Source of the DNA: an uncultured Pelagibacteraceae bacterium
GTDB taxonomy: Bacteria; Pseudomonadota; Alphaproteobacteria; Pelagibacterales; Pelagibacteraceae
Reading direction: 5' to 3'
Assembly: GCA_902617975.1 (NCBI GenBank)
Contig: CACMYV010000002.1
Span: 1 to 64,000, forward strand
Length of the DNA stretch: 64,000 nt
Made by a program: the position numbers and the translations under genes
In this document: positions 52,881 through 63,018 of the stretch, one piece after another
Numbering within the stretch: the first letter of the stretch is position 1
Layout: each line of letters opens with the position of its first letter
Notes under the pieces: model-generated
Told to the model about the DNA's origin: nothing
What the model saw: the letters and a program-made list of their open reading frames with translations, nothing else
The model's database searches: none

Positions 52881-53881
52881 TATTTATTTACATCCACTAC
52901 TATTTTATGTTTTAAATTTCCTTTTAATATATCTGAATAGACATTTAATAATTCATCTAATCCAATAGTATTTACTGATTTTTCTAAAATATTAAAATCT
53001 AACAAAGCAGGAAATTCTCCCCATACAAACTCTTTTCTTTTTTTACTGATGTTAACAGAGTCTACTCCCCATAATTTTACTGCTCTTAATATAAATGGGA
53101 TTACTGATGTATTTAATTTATTACCACTAGCATTTCCACATATGGCAACAATTCCTTTTGGTTTAGTTTGAGCAATAGCATTCGATAAAATGTTACCACC
53201 AACGGTATCTACAACGCCATCCCATGTTCCTTTATCTATTAATCTTGCTTCTCCCTCAAATTCTTTACGATCTATAACGTTTTTTGCACCAAGTTCTTTT
53301 AAATATTCAGCTTTATCTGGTTTACCAGTTATAGCTGTTACATTAATTCCCATTTTAGCAAGAACCATTACTGCAACCATTCCAACACCTCCTGTAGAAC
53401 CAGTTACTAATACATCATTAACTTTTGACTGCATCAATAGTTCCTCTCTTGCTTTAACTGCAAAAGCACATAACAAACCTGTAAGACCAGCAGTTCCCAA
53501 AATCATAGCTTGTTTATTTGTCATTCCCTCAGGTGTCTTTGTAATATGATCCTTTTTAACTTTTGCGTATTGAGAATATCCACCATCAAAAAGTTCTCCT
53601 GCTCTACAACCTGTTAATATAACTCTGTCTCCTTCTTTAAATTCTTCACCATCTCCTTGTGCAACAGTTCCAGAAAAATCAATACCAGGTATTCTTGGAT
53701 ACTCTTTTACTAATTTACCACCATCTTTTAATATCATTGCATCTTTCCAATTGAGATCAGAATAATCTATCTTAACTAGCACCTCACCATCTTTAAAATG
53801 GTCTAAACTTAGTTCTTTGACTTCTCTTGTAAAATTTTCGTTCTGATTGTTTATTACAACTGCTTTAAATGAGTCCGCCAT
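52880..53881 (-). CDS. acuI: Acrylyl-CoA reductase family MDR oxidoreductase
   Basis: A 333-residue zinc-free medium-chain reductase. SDLNWKDAMILKDGGKLV, RIPGIDFSGTV, LTGCRAGELFDGGYSQYAKV and the NADPH loop TGSTGGVGMVAVMVLAKMG match AcuI/YhdH. AcuI reduces acryloyl-CoA to propionyl-CoA, which in marine bacteria detoxifies the acrylate released from DMSP. No DMSP lyase gene is in the window. It lies 15 bases after folE and is coupled to the LysR gene. Confidence 0.9.
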   Translation of the reverse strand: MADSFKAVVINNQNENFTREVKELSLDHFKDGEVLVKIDYSDLNWKDAMILKDGGKLVKEYPRIPGIDFSGTVAQGDGEEFKEGDRVILTGCRAGELFDGGYSQYAKVKKDHITKTPEGMTNKQAMILGTAGLTGLLCAFAVKAREELLMQSKVNDVLVTGSTGGVGMVAVMVLAKMGINVTAITGKPDKAEYLKELGAKNVIDRKEFEGEARLIDKGTWDGVVDTVGGNILSNAIAQTKPKGIVAICGNASGNKLNTSVIPFILRAVKLWGVDSVNISKKRKEFVWGEFPALLDFNILEKSVNTIGLDELLNVYSDILKGNLKHKIVVDVNK

Positions 53882-53896
53882 GTTTATCAGTAAATA

Positions 53897-54499
53897 TTAT
53901 TTTGCAATAAATCGCAAATATCTATTTTGATAACTTAAATCGTCCTTAAACTGTCCAAGATAAAAATTTGTAACTGTGGTAGCTTGCTCTTTTTTTATAC
54001 CTCTCATAGTCATACACTGATGAGTTGAATCTATTGTTACCGCAACACCTTTTGCATCCAATGACTCCATTAAAGTATTAGCGATCTGAACAGTTAATCT
54101 TTCTTGTGTTTGTAATCTTTTTGAAAACACTTCTACAACTCTTGCTATTTTACTTAATCCTACGACTCTTTGATTTGGAATATATGCTACATGAGCAATT
54201 CCTATAATTGGTGCCATGTGATGTTCGCAATGACTTTGAACTGAAATATTTTTTTGAACAACCATATCGCTATAGCCTTCAACATCACCAAAAGTTTTGT
54301 CTAAAACTGCTTTTGGATCTTCTTTGTAGCCTTTGAAATATTCTTTAAATGCTTTTGTTACTCTTTTTGGAGTTTCCAATAAACCTTCTCTGGTAGGATC
54401 TTCACCTAACCACTTAAGAATTTTAACGAAAGCTTCTTCAGCTTCCTTGTCTGTTACTTCGTTAATTTTTTTTTCGTTTTCGTTTTTTACTAATTTCAT
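53897..54499 (-). CDS. folE: GTP cyclohydrolase I
   Basis: FolE makes dihydroneopterin triphosphate, the first step of folate synthesis. The 200 residues contain the zinc and active-site motifs SHCEHHMAPI near 112, NQRVVGLSKIARVV, and HQCMTMRG near 162. The N-terminus (EDPTREGLLETPKRV) is standard. It is divergent from hisI, 57 bases away. Folate supply fits the tetrahydrofolate-linked demethylation in the flanking DMGDH genes, though that may be coincidence. Confidence 0.96.
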   Translation of the reverse strand: MKLVKNENEKKINEVTDKEAEEAFVKILKWLGEDPTREGLLETPKRVTKAFKEYFKGYKEDPKAVLDKTFGDVEGYSDMVVQKNISVQSHCEHHMAPIIGIAHVAYIPNQRVVGLSKIARVVEVFSKRLQTQERLTVQIANTLMESLDAKGVAVTIDSTHQCMTMRGIKKEQATTVTNFYLGQFKDDLSYQNRYLRFIAK

Positions 54500-54556
54500 G
54501 ACGTGCTTTTATATATATAAAACCTTAATTTTAAAATATTTATTATATTTATTATT

Positions 54557-55045
54557 ATGTTAGATAATTCCACATATATGTTTAAAAAAAGAGAAAATGT
54601 AGCAGAAATAGAAGAAGGCAAGCTTTTATCTCCTAAATTCGATAATGATGGATTGATTCCAGTCATTACAACATGCTCAAAAACAAAAGAAATATTAATG
54701 CATGGGTATATGAATGTCGAAGCCTTCAAGTTAACTATTGAAACCAAAGAAGCTCACTACTGGAGCAGATCAAGACAATCAATTTGGCACAAAGGAAAAA
54801 CAAGTGGATTTGTTCAAAAAGTAAAAGAGATTCGAATTGATGATGATCAAGATGCTGTATGGATGAGTGTAGATATTGGCGAAGGTGCTAGTTGTCACGT
54901 TGGTTACAGATCTTGTTTTTATAGATCTGTCCCTTTGGGTAAAATTGATAATGCAAGACAAATTGAAATGAAATTTGAAGAAGAAGAAAAAAAATTTGAC
55001 CCAGAAGTTGTTTATAAAGGACAACCTAATCCAACAAAAATATAA
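54557..55045 (+). CDS. hisI: Phosphoribosyl-AMP cyclohydrolase
   Basis: HisI opens the purine ring of phosphoribosyl-AMP in histidine synthesis. AHYWSRSRQSIWHKGKTSG near residue 73, the acidic metal site in RIDDDQDAVWMSV and ASCHVGYRSCFYRSV with two Cys are characteristic. At 162 residues it is longer than most HisI proteins (about 120-130), with extra residues at both ends. No other his genes are nearby. The next gene starts 8 bases after its stop. Confidence 0.93.
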   Translation: MLDNSTYMFKKRENVAEIEEGKLLSPKFDNDGLIPVITTCSKTKEILMHGYMNVEAFKLTIETKEAHYWSRSRQSIWHKGKTSGFVQKVKEIRIDDDQDAVWMSVDIGEGASCHVGYRSCFYRSVPLGKIDNARQIEMKFEEEEKKFDPEVVYKGQPNPTKI

Positions 55046-55052
55046 AAAATTG

Positions 55053-55661
55053 ATGAAAGTTTTAAGTCCTTTTGGACCAAAAATTGCTGTTATTAAAATT
55101 CCATCAAATTTAGTAAAAAAAATTAATGACGAGGTTGAAAGTATTATTAAAGATAAGAAAAAATTGAAATCAAATGACTATTCAAAAAAGTTAGTAGGTC
55201 AAGTTGAGCAAGAAATCGAATTAAAAAATAAATTTATAAAAAAAAATTTAAAAAGTTTTATTTCTAAAAGTGTAAATAAATATTTAAAAAAAAATCTTAA
55301 TAAAAAGTCTAAAAATATAAAAATTAAAAATTTATGGGTCGTAAGACAATTTAAAAATGATTATAACCCTGTACATTTTCATGATGGCAATGTTTCTGGA
55401 GTTGGTTATTTAAAAATTCCAAACAATTTAACAAAGGGACATAAAAAAATTAAAACTAATGGAACAATTGATTTTATTTATGGTTCTAAATCTTTTTTAA
55501 ATAATTCTATATTTAATCATAAACCAAGAGTTGGTGATCTTATCTTATTCCCAAATAATTTAATGCATACTGCATATCCATTTAAATCTGATGGTGAAAG
55601 AAGATCATTTTCTTTTAACATAGATATTGATAAAAAATTAACAAGATTGTTTCATGCCTGA
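55053..55661 (+). CDS. Putative 2-oxoglutarate/Fe(II) oxygenase
   Basis: From the ATG at 55053 the protein has about 202 residues. A possible HxD pair is in PVHFHDGNVSG and the distal His and Arg are in LMHTAYPFKSDGERRSFSF, the 2OG-Fe(II) oxygenase pattern. The first half is very Lys-rich. The track start at 54975 would overlap hisI by 71 bases; the chosen ATG falls 7 bases after the hisI stop. Substrate unknown. It overlaps the DUF2237 gene by 8 bases. Confidence 0.78.
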   Translation: MKVLSPFGPKIAVIKIPSNLVKKINDEVESIIKDKKKLKSNDYSKKLVGQVEQEIELKNKFIKKNLKSFISKSVNKYLKKNLNKKSKNIKIKNLWVVRQFKNDYNPVHFHDGNVSGVGYLKIPNNLTKGHKKIKTNGTIDFIYGSKSFLNNSIFNHKPRVGDLILFPNNLMHTAYPFKSDGERRSFSFNIDIDKKLTRLFHA

Positions 55662-56028
55662 TAAACAAAAAAACGTTTTAGACGAAGACTTGGAGTTATG
55701 TTCTAATGATCCTTTAACAGGATGGTATAGAGACGGATGTTGCAATACAGATGAAAATGATCATGGTGTGCACACTGTTTGTGCAAAAGTAAATACTGAA
55801 TTTTTAGAATGGTGTAAAGAAGCAGGCAATGATTTAATTACACCTCATCCTGAGTTTGGTTTTCCAGGTTTAAAAGATGGAGATAGTTGGTGCGTGTGTG
55901 CAGGCTGGTATGCTCGAGCTTTAGAAGCTGGAAAAGGATGTCCAATTTATTTAAAAAAAACTCATAAAAACACTTTAAAGCTTATTCCAATTGAAACTTT
56001 GAAAAAGTTTGCAATCGATTTATCTTAA
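55654..56028 (+). CDS. DUF2237 family protein
   Basis: A 124-residue Cys-rich protein of the DUF2237 family, whose function is unknown. Typical blocks are LTGWYRDGCCNTDENDHGVHTVCA, FGFPGLKDGDSWCVCAGWYARAL and a C-terminal PIETLKKFA. Conserved Cys residues could bind metal. It overlaps the oxygenase gene by 8 bases and ends one base before the convergent ETF-QO gene. Confidence 0.88.
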   Translation: MPDKQKNVLDEDLELCSNDPLTGWYRDGCCNTDENDHGVHTVCAKVNTEFLEWCKEAGNDLITPHPEFGFPGLKDGDSWCVCAGWYARALEAGKGCPIYLKKTHKNTLKLIPIETLKKFAIDLS

Positions 56029-57648
56029 TTACATATTTCCGTATTTAGGTCCGCCTCCACCTTCTGGGGTTACCCAAGTAATATTTTGAGACGGCTCTTT
56101 AATATCACACGTTTTACAATGTATGCAATTTTGAGCATTGATTACAAATTTTTGAACAGAATTTACTTCTTGAACTTCATAAACTCCTGCTGGACAATAT
56201 CTTTGTGCGGGCTCATCAAATTTCTCTAAAGTATATTTTATAGGCAAATCTGGATCTTTAAGCTTTAAGTGGACTGGTTGATTATCGTCATGAATTGTGC
56301 CTGTTAAATAAACCGAACTAGTTTTATCAAATGTAATAACGTTATCAGGCTTAGGATAATCAATTTTTGGCATTTTATCTGCTGGTTTTAAAGCTTCATG
56401 ATCGGCATGTTTATGCTTTAATGTGAAAGGAAGCTTTCCTCTAAATAAAATCTGGTCAATTCCAGTAAATAATATACCTAGAATTAAACCCCAAGAGAAA
56501 CTTGGTTTTACATTTCTCGCCTCATATAATTCTTTGTAAACCCAACTTTCTTTAAATTTTTGCTCATATGTAGATAAATTTATATTTTTTGTAAGATGCT
56601 CATAAATTGTTTCAGCAGCGATCATTCCACTTTTCATTGCAGTATGAGACCCTTTTATTTTAGGCATATTTAATGTTCCCGCATCACATCCAACTAACAA
56701 AGCACCTGGCATAAACATCTGAGGTAAACTCTGTATACCTCCCTCAATTAAAGCTCTTGCGCCATAAGTAATTCTTTTTCCACCTTCAATTATTTTTTTT
56801 ATATCTGGATGAGTTTTAAATCTTTGGAATTCATCGAAAGGTGAGAGATGAGGATTTTGGTAATCTAATCCAATTACGTAACCAAGAAAAACTTGTTTAT
56901 TTTCTGCATGATACATAAAACTTCCACCGTAGGTGTTATTGTCTAAAGGCCATCCAGCAGTATGCATTACTAAACCTTCTGTATGATTTTTTTCATCTAT
57001 CTCCCAAATTTCTTTAAAACCAATTCCATATTGTTGAGGATTTTTACCTTTATCCAACTCAAACTTCTTAATTAATTCTTTTCCTAAGTGACCTCTGCAT
57101 CCTTCTGCAAAGACTGTAACTTTTGCATGTAATTCCATTCCTGGTTCATAAGTATCTTTTTTATTTCCCTCTTTGTCGATACCCATATCTTGAGTTGCAA
57201 TACCTTTAACTGATCCATCATCATTATATAAAACTTCACTTGCTGGAAATCCTGGGAATATTTCAACTCCTAATCCTTCAGCCTTCTCTGCTAACCATCT
57301 ACAAAGATTTGCAAGACTTATAATATAATTGTTATGATTTTGTTGAACCTTAGGAAGCAGCCATGTTGGCCAACTTAATGATTTTTGTTTTCCTAAAAAT
57401 AAAAATTTTTCTTTTGTAACTTTTGTTTTAATGGGAGCATCTAATTCTTTCCAATTAGGTATTAGTTCGTCTAAAGCACGTGTTTCAAACACGTTCCCTG
57501 ATAAAATGTGTGCACCTATTTCAGATGCTTTCTCTAAAAGGCAGACATTAATATCTGGATTTAACTGCTTTAATTTAATTGCAGTTGAAAGTCCTGATGG
57601 TCCGCCACCTACGATGACAACATCGTATTCCATCACTTCTCTGGACAT
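56029..57648 (-). CDS. Electron-transfer flavoprotein:ubiquinone oxidoreductase
   Basis: A 539-residue inner-membrane-associated flavoprotein that passes electrons from ETF to ubiquinone. The FAD motif VIVGGGPSGLSTAIKL is at residues 10-25. The C-terminal 4Fe-4S motif is in NAQNCIHCKTCDIKEPSQNI, and the protein ends in the family pattern PEGGGGPKYGNM. It is encoded in the order DMGDH, EtfB, EtfA, ETF-QO, which gives a full route from methylamine oxidation to the respiratory chain. Confidence 0.95.
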   Translation of the reverse strand: MSREVMEYDVVIVGGGPSGLSTAIKLKQLNPDINVCLLEKASEIGAHILSGNVFETRALDELIPNWKELDAPIKTKVTKEKFLFLGKQKSLSWPTWLLPKVQQNHNNYIISLANLCRWLAEKAEGLGVEIFPGFPASEVLYNDDGSVKGIATQDMGIDKEGNKKDTYEPGMELHAKVTVFAEGCRGHLGKELIKKFELDKGKNPQQYGIGFKEIWEIDEKNHTEGLVMHTAGWPLDNNTYGGSFMYHAENKQVFLGYVIGLDYQNPHLSPFDEFQRFKTHPDIKKIIEGGKRITYGARALIEGGIQSLPQMFMPGALLVGCDAGTLNMPKIKGSHTAMKSGMIAAETIYEHLTKNINLSTYEQKFKESWVYKELYEARNVKPSFSWGLILGILFTGIDQILFRGKLPFTLKHKHADHEALKPADKMPKIDYPKPDNVITFDKTSSVYLTGTIHDDNQPVHLKLKDPDLPIKYTLEKFDEPAQRYCPAGVYEVQEVNSVQKFVINAQNCIHCKTCDIKEPSQNITWVTPEGGGGPKYGNM

Positions 57649-57672
57649 AATGATAATTTCTTACAGTATTTG

Positions 57673-58626
57673 CTATTTTTGTATAGTGTTTAATTTGTTC
57701 AATTCTGACAAAAACTGAGGAAGAGCCTCAAAAAGATCTGCTTCTAATCCGTAATCTGCGACACTAAAAATTGGAGCTTCACCGTCTTTATTTATAGCCA
57801 CAATAACTTTGCTTTCTTTCATTCCTGCTAAGTGCTGTATCGCACCTGAAATTCCAACTGCAATATATAAATCTGGGACTACCACTTTACCCGTTTGTCC
57901 TACTTGATGATCATTCGTAATATAACCTGCATCAACTGCTGCTCTAGATGCACCAATTGCTGCATTAAGTTTATCCGCAATATCACTTATTAATTTGAAA
58001 TTTTCGCCATTTTGCATTCCTCTGCCACCAGAAATAACTATTCTAGCTGTTCCAAGCTCTGGTCTGTCTGACTTAACTTCTTCTTTCTTTAGAAATTTAG
58101 TTGATGAACTAGCTTCTGCTGGATCAGATTTTGTAATTTCAGCAGATCCACCACTCTTATCAGCAGGGTCAAACGACGTCGGTCTAATAGTAACACATTT
58201 TTTTTTGTCATTACTTTTAACCGTAGCAAAAGCATTTCCTGCATAAATTGGTCTTAAAAAAGTATCCTCAGAAATAACTTTAATTATATCGCTCACTTGC
58301 GAAGTATCTAGTAATGCTGCAATTCTTGGCATTAAATTTTTGCCAAATGTATTTGCTGAGCTTACAATATGTGAATAACTTTCTGCATGCTTAATTATTG
58401 CTGCTGTATAATTTTCAGCAATGTAGTTTTCATAAATTTTATTATCAACGTGAATAACTTTTTTTACATTTGGAACTTCAGATAAAGATTTTGCAACATC
58501 ATCAGCTTGATGACCTAAAACCAAAACATGAAGATCCTCATTTATTTGAGAAGCTGCAGTTATAGCATTATAGGTAAATGGTCTAACCTCTTTATTATTA
58601 TGTTCTGCAATTAATAATACTGACAT
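57673..58626 (-). CDS. etfA: Electron transfer flavoprotein alpha subunit
   Basis: A 317-residue ETF alpha chain. The C-terminal FAD domain shows [11 protein letters not shown] near 200, [36 protein letters not shown] and [19 protein letters not shown]. It binds FAD together with EtfB and carries electrons from flavin dehydrogenases. Its start is one base from the etfB stop and ETF-QO follows 24 bases downstream. Confidence 0.96.
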   Translation of the reverse strand: MSVLLIAEHNNKEVRPFTYNAITAASQINEDLHVLVLGHQADDVAKSLSEVPNVKKVIHVDNKIYENYIAENYTAAIIKHAESYSHIVSSANTFGKNLMPRIAALLDTSQVSDIIKVISEDTFLRPIYAGNAFATVKSNDKKKCVTIRPTSFDPADKSGGSAEITKSDPAEASSSTKFLKKEEVKSDRPELGTARIVISGGRGMQNGENFKLISDIADKLNAAIGASRAAVDAGYITNDHQVGQTGKVVVPDLYIAVGISGAIQHLAGMKESKVIVAINKDGEAPIFSVADYGLEADLFEALPQFLSELNKLNTIQK

Positions 58627-59376
58627 TTAAATTACCTTAGCCTCATTTTTTAATTTTTGCACTAATTCTTCTACACTAGCGACTTTTATTCCAGCTTTTC
58701 TTTTTGGTGGTTCCTCAACTTTAATTTGTTCGATTCTAGGATTAATATCAACTCCTAAATCTGAAGCATTTAACTGTTCTATTGGTTTTTTCTTCGCTTT
58801 CATAATATTTGGAAGCGAAGCATATCTTGGTTCATTTAGTCTTAAATCACATGTAACAATAGCTGGAACATTTACTTCAATAGTTTCTAAACCTTCATCA
58901 ATTTCACGAGTTACTTCTAATGCATTATCTTTAACTTCAATTTTCGATGCAAAAGTTGCTTGAGGCCAATTTAATAAAGCTGCAAGCATCTGACCAGTTT
59001 GATTACAATCATCGTCAATTGCTTGTTTTCCCATAAACACCAAATCAGGATTTTCTTTTTCTACAATTTTTTTCAAAATTTTTGAAACTGCTAATGGCTC
59101 AATCACATTATCAACTTTGACATGTATTCCTCTATCTGCTCCAACAGCTAATGCTTTTCTAACAGTTTCTTGAGCTTTTTCTTCACCGATTGTAATTGCA
59201 ACTATTTCTTTGGCTTTGCCAGCCTCTTTAATTTTTACTGCTTCTTCTATTGCATTATCATCTGGTGGATTTGTTGACATTTTAACGTTGTCAGTAACAA
59301 CACCAGAACCATCTTCTTTAACTCTTATTTGAACGTTGTAATCAATAACTCTTTTAACTGCGACTAATATTTTCAT
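58627..59376 (-). CDS. etfB: Electron transfer flavoprotein beta subunit
   Basis: A 249-residue ETF beta chain. [19 protein letters not shown] at the start, [21 protein letters not shown] near residue 30 and the docking/AMP region [21 protein letters not shown] are diagnostic. It shares base 59376 with the DMGDH gene upstream, so a common message makes the dehydrogenase and its electron acceptor together. Confidence 0.97.
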   Translation of the reverse strand: MKILVAVKRVIDYNVQIRVKEDGSGVVTDNVKMSTNPPDDNAIEEAVKIKEAGKAKEIVAITIGEEKAQETVRKALAVGADRGIHVKVDNVIEPLAVSKILKKIVEKENPDLVFMGKQAIDDDCNQTGQMLAALLNWPQATFASKIEVKDNALEVTREIDEGLETIEVNVPAIVTCDLRLNEPRYASLPNIMKAKKKPIEQLNASDLGVDINPRIEQIKVEEPPKRKAGIKVASVEELVQKLKNEAKVI

Positions 59377-61808
59377 TAAGCTCTTAATAAATTGTTTTCT
59401 GGATCGTAAGGACTTTCATCTAAAATTGTAGCATCATATTTCTCACCTAATATTTCAATTTTAAGTTTTTGTCCAACATTTGCTAATTCTGGTTTAACCA
59501 TACCTAATGCTAATGATTTTCCAATTCTAAAACCAAAATCTCCTCCTGTAGCTCTTCCTATAACACTTCCATTTTCATAAATTGGATTGTTGCCTAATAC
59601 ATCTGCATCTTTTGGATTATGAACCTCCAAGGTAACAAGTTTGTTATCAAAACCTTTTTCTCTCCACTTGTTTAATGCTTCAAGTCCAATAAAACTTCCT
59701 TTATTAGGATGTATAAATCTATCAAGACCACTTTCATAAGGTGAGTATTCTATTGATAGTTCTGTTCCAACCAATTTATACGATTTTTCTACTCTCAAAC
59801 TATTCATTGCTCTAATACCATATGGCTTTAGTCCAAGATCTTGTCCTGCTTCCATAAGTTTATCAAAAATGTGATTTTGATATTCAATTGGATGATGAAG
59901 TTCCCATCCTAATTCACCAACAAAATTAACTCTCATAGCATTTACTGGTGCGTACCCTACATCAACCATTTTTGCACTTAGCCATTTAAAGTTTTCATTT
60001 GAAAAATCATCTTTTGAAACTCTTTGCATTAACTCTCTTGCTTTTGGACCTGAAACAACCAAAACTCCATTACTATTAGTTAAATTTTCAAACTGCACTG
60101 AACCGTCTGAAGGCATCCATTTTAAAATCCAATCATGATCTAATCTTTGGAAAGCTCCTGCTGATACTAAATAAAAGCTATCATGTGACTCTCTCATAAT
60201 AGTAAATTCAGAATGAACTCCGCCTTTAGTATTTAAAGCATGACATAAAGTAATTCTTCCAACTTTTTTTGGTAATTTGTTTGCAACTAAATTATCTAAA
60301 AATTCCTCAGCACCAGGTCCTTTAATTCTACATTTTGCAAATGCAGTCATATCCAAAAGACCAACATTTTCTTTTACGTTTTTGCATTCTTTTTCCATTG
60401 CATTGAACCATTTTGATCTTCTAAATGACCAATCATCTTTTTGCTCCATTCCATCAGTTGCAAAAAAATTAGGTCGTTCCCATCCAAATTTTTGACCAAA
60501 CACTGCTCCTAAATTTTTCATTCTGTCATAACATGGCGCTGTTCTTAATGGTCTTGCTGCTGGTCTTTCTTCATCAGGAAAGTGAGTTATGAAAACGTGA
60601 CTGTAGGCTTCTTCATTTTTAGCTTTTAAATATGATTTAGAGCAATAATCTCCATACCTTCTTGGTTCAACACCAAGCATATCAATTGTGGGTTCACCAT
60701 CTACAATCCATTCAGCAAGTTGCCATCCTGCTCCACCTGCTGCAGTGATACCAAAACTATGACCTTCATTTATCCAAAAATTTTTCAATCCCCAAGCAGG
60801 ACCAACAATTGGGTTACCATCAGGTGTATAACAAATTGCACCGTTATAAACTTTCTTAACTCCTACCTCTCCAAACGCAGGGACTCTATGTATTGCACCT
60901 TCAATGTGTGGAGCCAATCTATCCAAATCTTCCTGAAATAATTCATATTCAGAATCTTTTGATGGTCCATCTACATAACAAGCTGGTGCTCCATCTTCAT
61001 ATGGTCCTAAAATTAATCCACCTGCTTCTTCTCTCATGTACCATCTGCTATCACTATCTCTTAAAACTCCCATCTCTGGTAGTCCATCTTTTTTTCTTTT
61101 TTGAATTTCTGGATGAGGTTCAGTAACAATGTATTGATGTTCTACTGGGATTACTGGAATATCTAAACCAACCATCTTTCCAGTTTGTCTTGCAAAATTT
61201 CCTGAACAAGAAATAATATGTTCACACTCTATAGATCCTTTATCTGTTTCAACAACCCAACCATCTTTGGTTTGTTTCATTCCAACAACATTTGTATTTC
61301 TATAAATTTCTGCTCCTCTATTTCTTGCGCCTGTAGCAAGAGCTTGTGTTAAATCTGCTGGTTGAATATATCCATCTTCAGGGTGTTGTATTGCACCTAC
61401 TAAATCTGATGTATTACATAATGGCCAGATTTCCTTAACTTGGTCTGGAGTTAAAAATTTTACATCAACACCTATTGTTTGAGCAACACCTGCGTATTGA
61501 AAGTATTCATCCATTCTATCTTTAGTGCTTGCTAATCTAATATTTGATACAACGCTGAAACCTACATTCTTACCTGTCTCTTCCTCTAAAGTTTTATATA
61601 AATTGACAGCATACTTATGAAGTTGTCCTACAGAATAACTCATATTAAATAGTGGTAATAAGCCCGCTGCATGCCAAGTTGAACCTGATGTTAGTTCTTT
61701 TCTTTCAATTAAAGCAACATCTGACCAACCTTTTTTTGCTAAGTGATAGAGTGCGCTAACCCCTACTACTCCACCACCAACTACAACAACTTTTGCTTTG
61801 GATTTCAT
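59376..61808 (-). CDS. Dimethylglycine/sarcosine dehydrogenase family flavoprotein (DAO + GcvT), copy 2
   Basis: An 810-residue enzyme with the same layout as the gene at 45435-47873. The FAD motif is [21 protein letters not shown] near residue 7, with the likely covalent-flavin His in [14 protein letters not shown] (His46), and a GcvT-like domain follows ([10 protein letters not shown]). Its operon with etfBA and ETF-QO shows the electron route. Whether it uses dimethylglycine or sarcosine cannot be decided by eye; the paralogue may take the other substrate. Confidence 0.92.
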   Translation of the reverse strand: MKSKAKVVVVGGGVVGVSALYHLAKKGWSDVALIERKELTSGSTWHAAGLLPLFNMSYSVGQLHKYAVNLYKTLEEETGKNVGFSVVSNIRLASTKDRMDEYFQYAGVAQTIGVDVKFLTPDQVKEIWPLCNTSDLVGAIQHPEDGYIQPADLTQALATGARNRGAEIYRNTNVVGMKQTKDGWVVETDKGSIECEHIISCSGNFARQTGKMVGLDIPVIPVEHQYIVTEPHPEIQKRKKDGLPEMGVLRDSDSRWYMREEAGGLILGPYEDGAPACYVDGPSKDSEYELFQEDLDRLAPHIEGAIHRVPAFGEVGVKKVYNGAICYTPDGNPIVGPAWGLKNFWINEGHSFGITAAGGAGWQLAEWIVDGEPTIDMLGVEPRRYGDYCSKSYLKAKNEEAYSHVFITHFPDEERPAARPLRTAPCYDRMKNLGAVFGQKFGWERPNFFATDGMEQKDDWSFRRSKWFNAMEKECKNVKENVGLLDMTAFAKCRIKGPGAEEFLDNLVANKLPKKVGRITLCHALNTKGGVHSEFTIMRESHDSFYLVSAGAFQRLDHDWILKWMPSDGSVQFENLTNSNGVLVVSGPKARELMQRVSKDDFSNENFKWLSAKMVDVGYAPVNAMRVNFVGELGWELHHPIEYQNHIFDKLMEAGQDLGLKPYGIRAMNSLRVEKSYKLVGTELSIEYSPYESGLDRFIHPNKGSFIGLEALNKWREKGFDNKLVTLEVHNPKDADVLGNNPIYENGSVIGRATGGDFGFRIGKSLALGMVKPELANVGQKLKIEILGEKYDATILDESPYDPENNLLRA

Positions 61809-61854
61809 TCTCAGATTCCTACTAAATTTTAATTACTAACGAAACAAAATTCTA

Positions 61855-62058
61855 TTATTCATCATCTGCGTCACGCCAGCCCATTCTGAACATTAAATAA
61901 GCGGCAACTATAACGGAAATTGTACCTACTGCCATGCCAATATTAATCCCAACTTCACTTCCCCAAAAATACCACCCAAGTTGAGTAGATGAAATTGTTG
62001 GAAAGCATAATATAAACATTAGAATTGCGTACCTAATATACATTGGAGGCTTTTTCAT
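61855..62058 (-). CDS. Small membrane protein, 67 residues
   Basis: The ORF track begins at 62112, but the ATG at 62058 overlaps the stop of the DUF4864 gene (TAATG) and gives MKKPPMYIRYAILMFILCFP, a sensible start. Two hydrophobic segments follow (about residues 8-25 and 38-58), ending in RMGWRDADDE, so it is a two-span membrane protein. No family is recognised. It is probably co-translated with the exported DUF4864 protein. Confidence 0.7.
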   Translation of the reverse strand: MKKPPMYIRYAILMFILCFPTISSTQLGWYFWGSEVGINIGMAVGTISVIVAAYLMFRMGWRDADDE

Positions 62059-62518
62059 TATATTGATGATCCCATTGGTATTGGTTGTGAAACCGCTGTT
62101 GTTAGCCAGCAATCTAAAAGATTGCCTTCTTTATTATTCTTTTCAACTTTCCATTTAAATTTAAAATATTGTTTGTCCTTATCCAAGACAACAACTTCAT
62201 AAGTTGCCATTGTACTTGATTTGTAAATTTCAGTTACTGTATTTTCTTTGTGATCAATCAGCATCGAGTATGAAGCCCCTTTTAACATTCTTTTAAATCT
62301 ATCTAATGGACCTGTCATCCTTTGATTATTTGGATGTGCAAATTCCCATGTTTGCTCAATCCCTCTATCTTTATATGGACTGTCATTTTTCATTAATGCC
62401 TTTAATTGAATTAAAACAACTTGTTTTGGATCTATATTCACACTTGGTTTTAAAACATCGGCAAATGAAGAATTAAAATAAAAAAATGTAATTAAAAAAA
62501 TAAAATTTTGAATTTCAT
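62058..62518 (-). pseudogene. DUF4864-like exported protein gene with an apparent -1 frameshift in the signal peptide
   Basis: The open frame in the track (62058-62441, GTG start, 127 residues, beginning NIDPKQVVLIQLKAL) matches DUF4864 proteins but lacks a signal peptide. Just upstream an ATG at 62518 with the start MKFKILFF enters a hydrophobic stretch and hits a stop at a run of seven Ts (minus strand, 62494-62500). Adding one T would join it in frame to LITFFYFNSSFADVLKPS and the rest, a perfect signal peptide. So the gene is either frameshifted, misread in the homopolymer, or relies on slippage there. Confidence 0.65.
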
Positions 62519-62584
62519 ATTTTAAATTTATCTTAAATTTAAAATGAAATAAAAGGTCTTAATATCACACTTAATAATTTGATA

Positions 62585-63010
62585 TTATATAGTTTTGAAT
62601 AATCTATCGTATTCGTTTTTAATACATTTATTAGAGATATAATAAATTTTATTTTGAGAGACTAATTTAGCTGCATTTTCGTTGTGAATTCCTAATTGCA
62701 ACCATAATACATTTGCACCAATTTCTATTGTTTGTTTTGCTATTTCCTCAGCCTCCTCACTAGGTCTAAAAACATTAACAATTCCAACATGATCTTTAAT
62801 ATCCGTTAGTTTTTTATAAACTGTTTCACCATGTATAATTTTATTATCTGTTACTGGATTAACGGGAAAAACTTTGTAACCTGTATTTCTTAAATATTTC
62901 ATTATTATATTGGAAGTTTTTTTTGAGTCTGGGCTTGCTCCGACAATTGCTATCGTCCTATAACTTAAATATAGTTCTTTTATTTTTTCATCTAAGAGTG
63001 TTGTATCCAT
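62585..63010 (-). CDS. CoA-binding (YccU-like) protein, copy 1
   Basis: A 141-residue Rossmann protein of the succinyl-CoA synthetase CoA-binding domain family. IAIVGASPDSKKTSNIIMKYL near residue 18, GYKVFPVNPV and VLWLQLGIHNENAA are typical. Function of stand-alone YccU proteins is not established. It lies 8 bases after a second copy (63019-63468) with which it is clearly homologous, and Cys in SNKCIKNEYDRLF near the end matches a Cys in the other copy. Confidence 0.88.
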   Translation of the reverse strand: MDTTLLDEKIKELYLSYRTIAIVGASPDSKKTSNIIMKYLRNTGYKVFPVNPVTDNKIIHGETVYKKLTDIKDHVGIVNVFRPSEEAEEIAKQTIEIGANVLWLQLGIHNENAAKLVSQNKIYYISNKCIKNEYDRLFKTI

Positions 63011-63018
63011 AATTTAAT

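Noticed and set aside
53190-53549. 119-residue plus-strand ORF inside acuI
   Set aside because: Antisense shadow of a well-supported gene; Pro/Thr/Ser-rich composition is typical of a shadow frame.
54496-54747. 83-residue minus-strand ORF across the folE/hisI gap
   Set aside because: Mostly antisense to hisI and overlaps the folE start; no motif.
45435-61808. The two DMGDH genes as direct repeats that could recombine
   Set aside because: They are diverged paralogues with different sequences over most of their length, not recent repeats.
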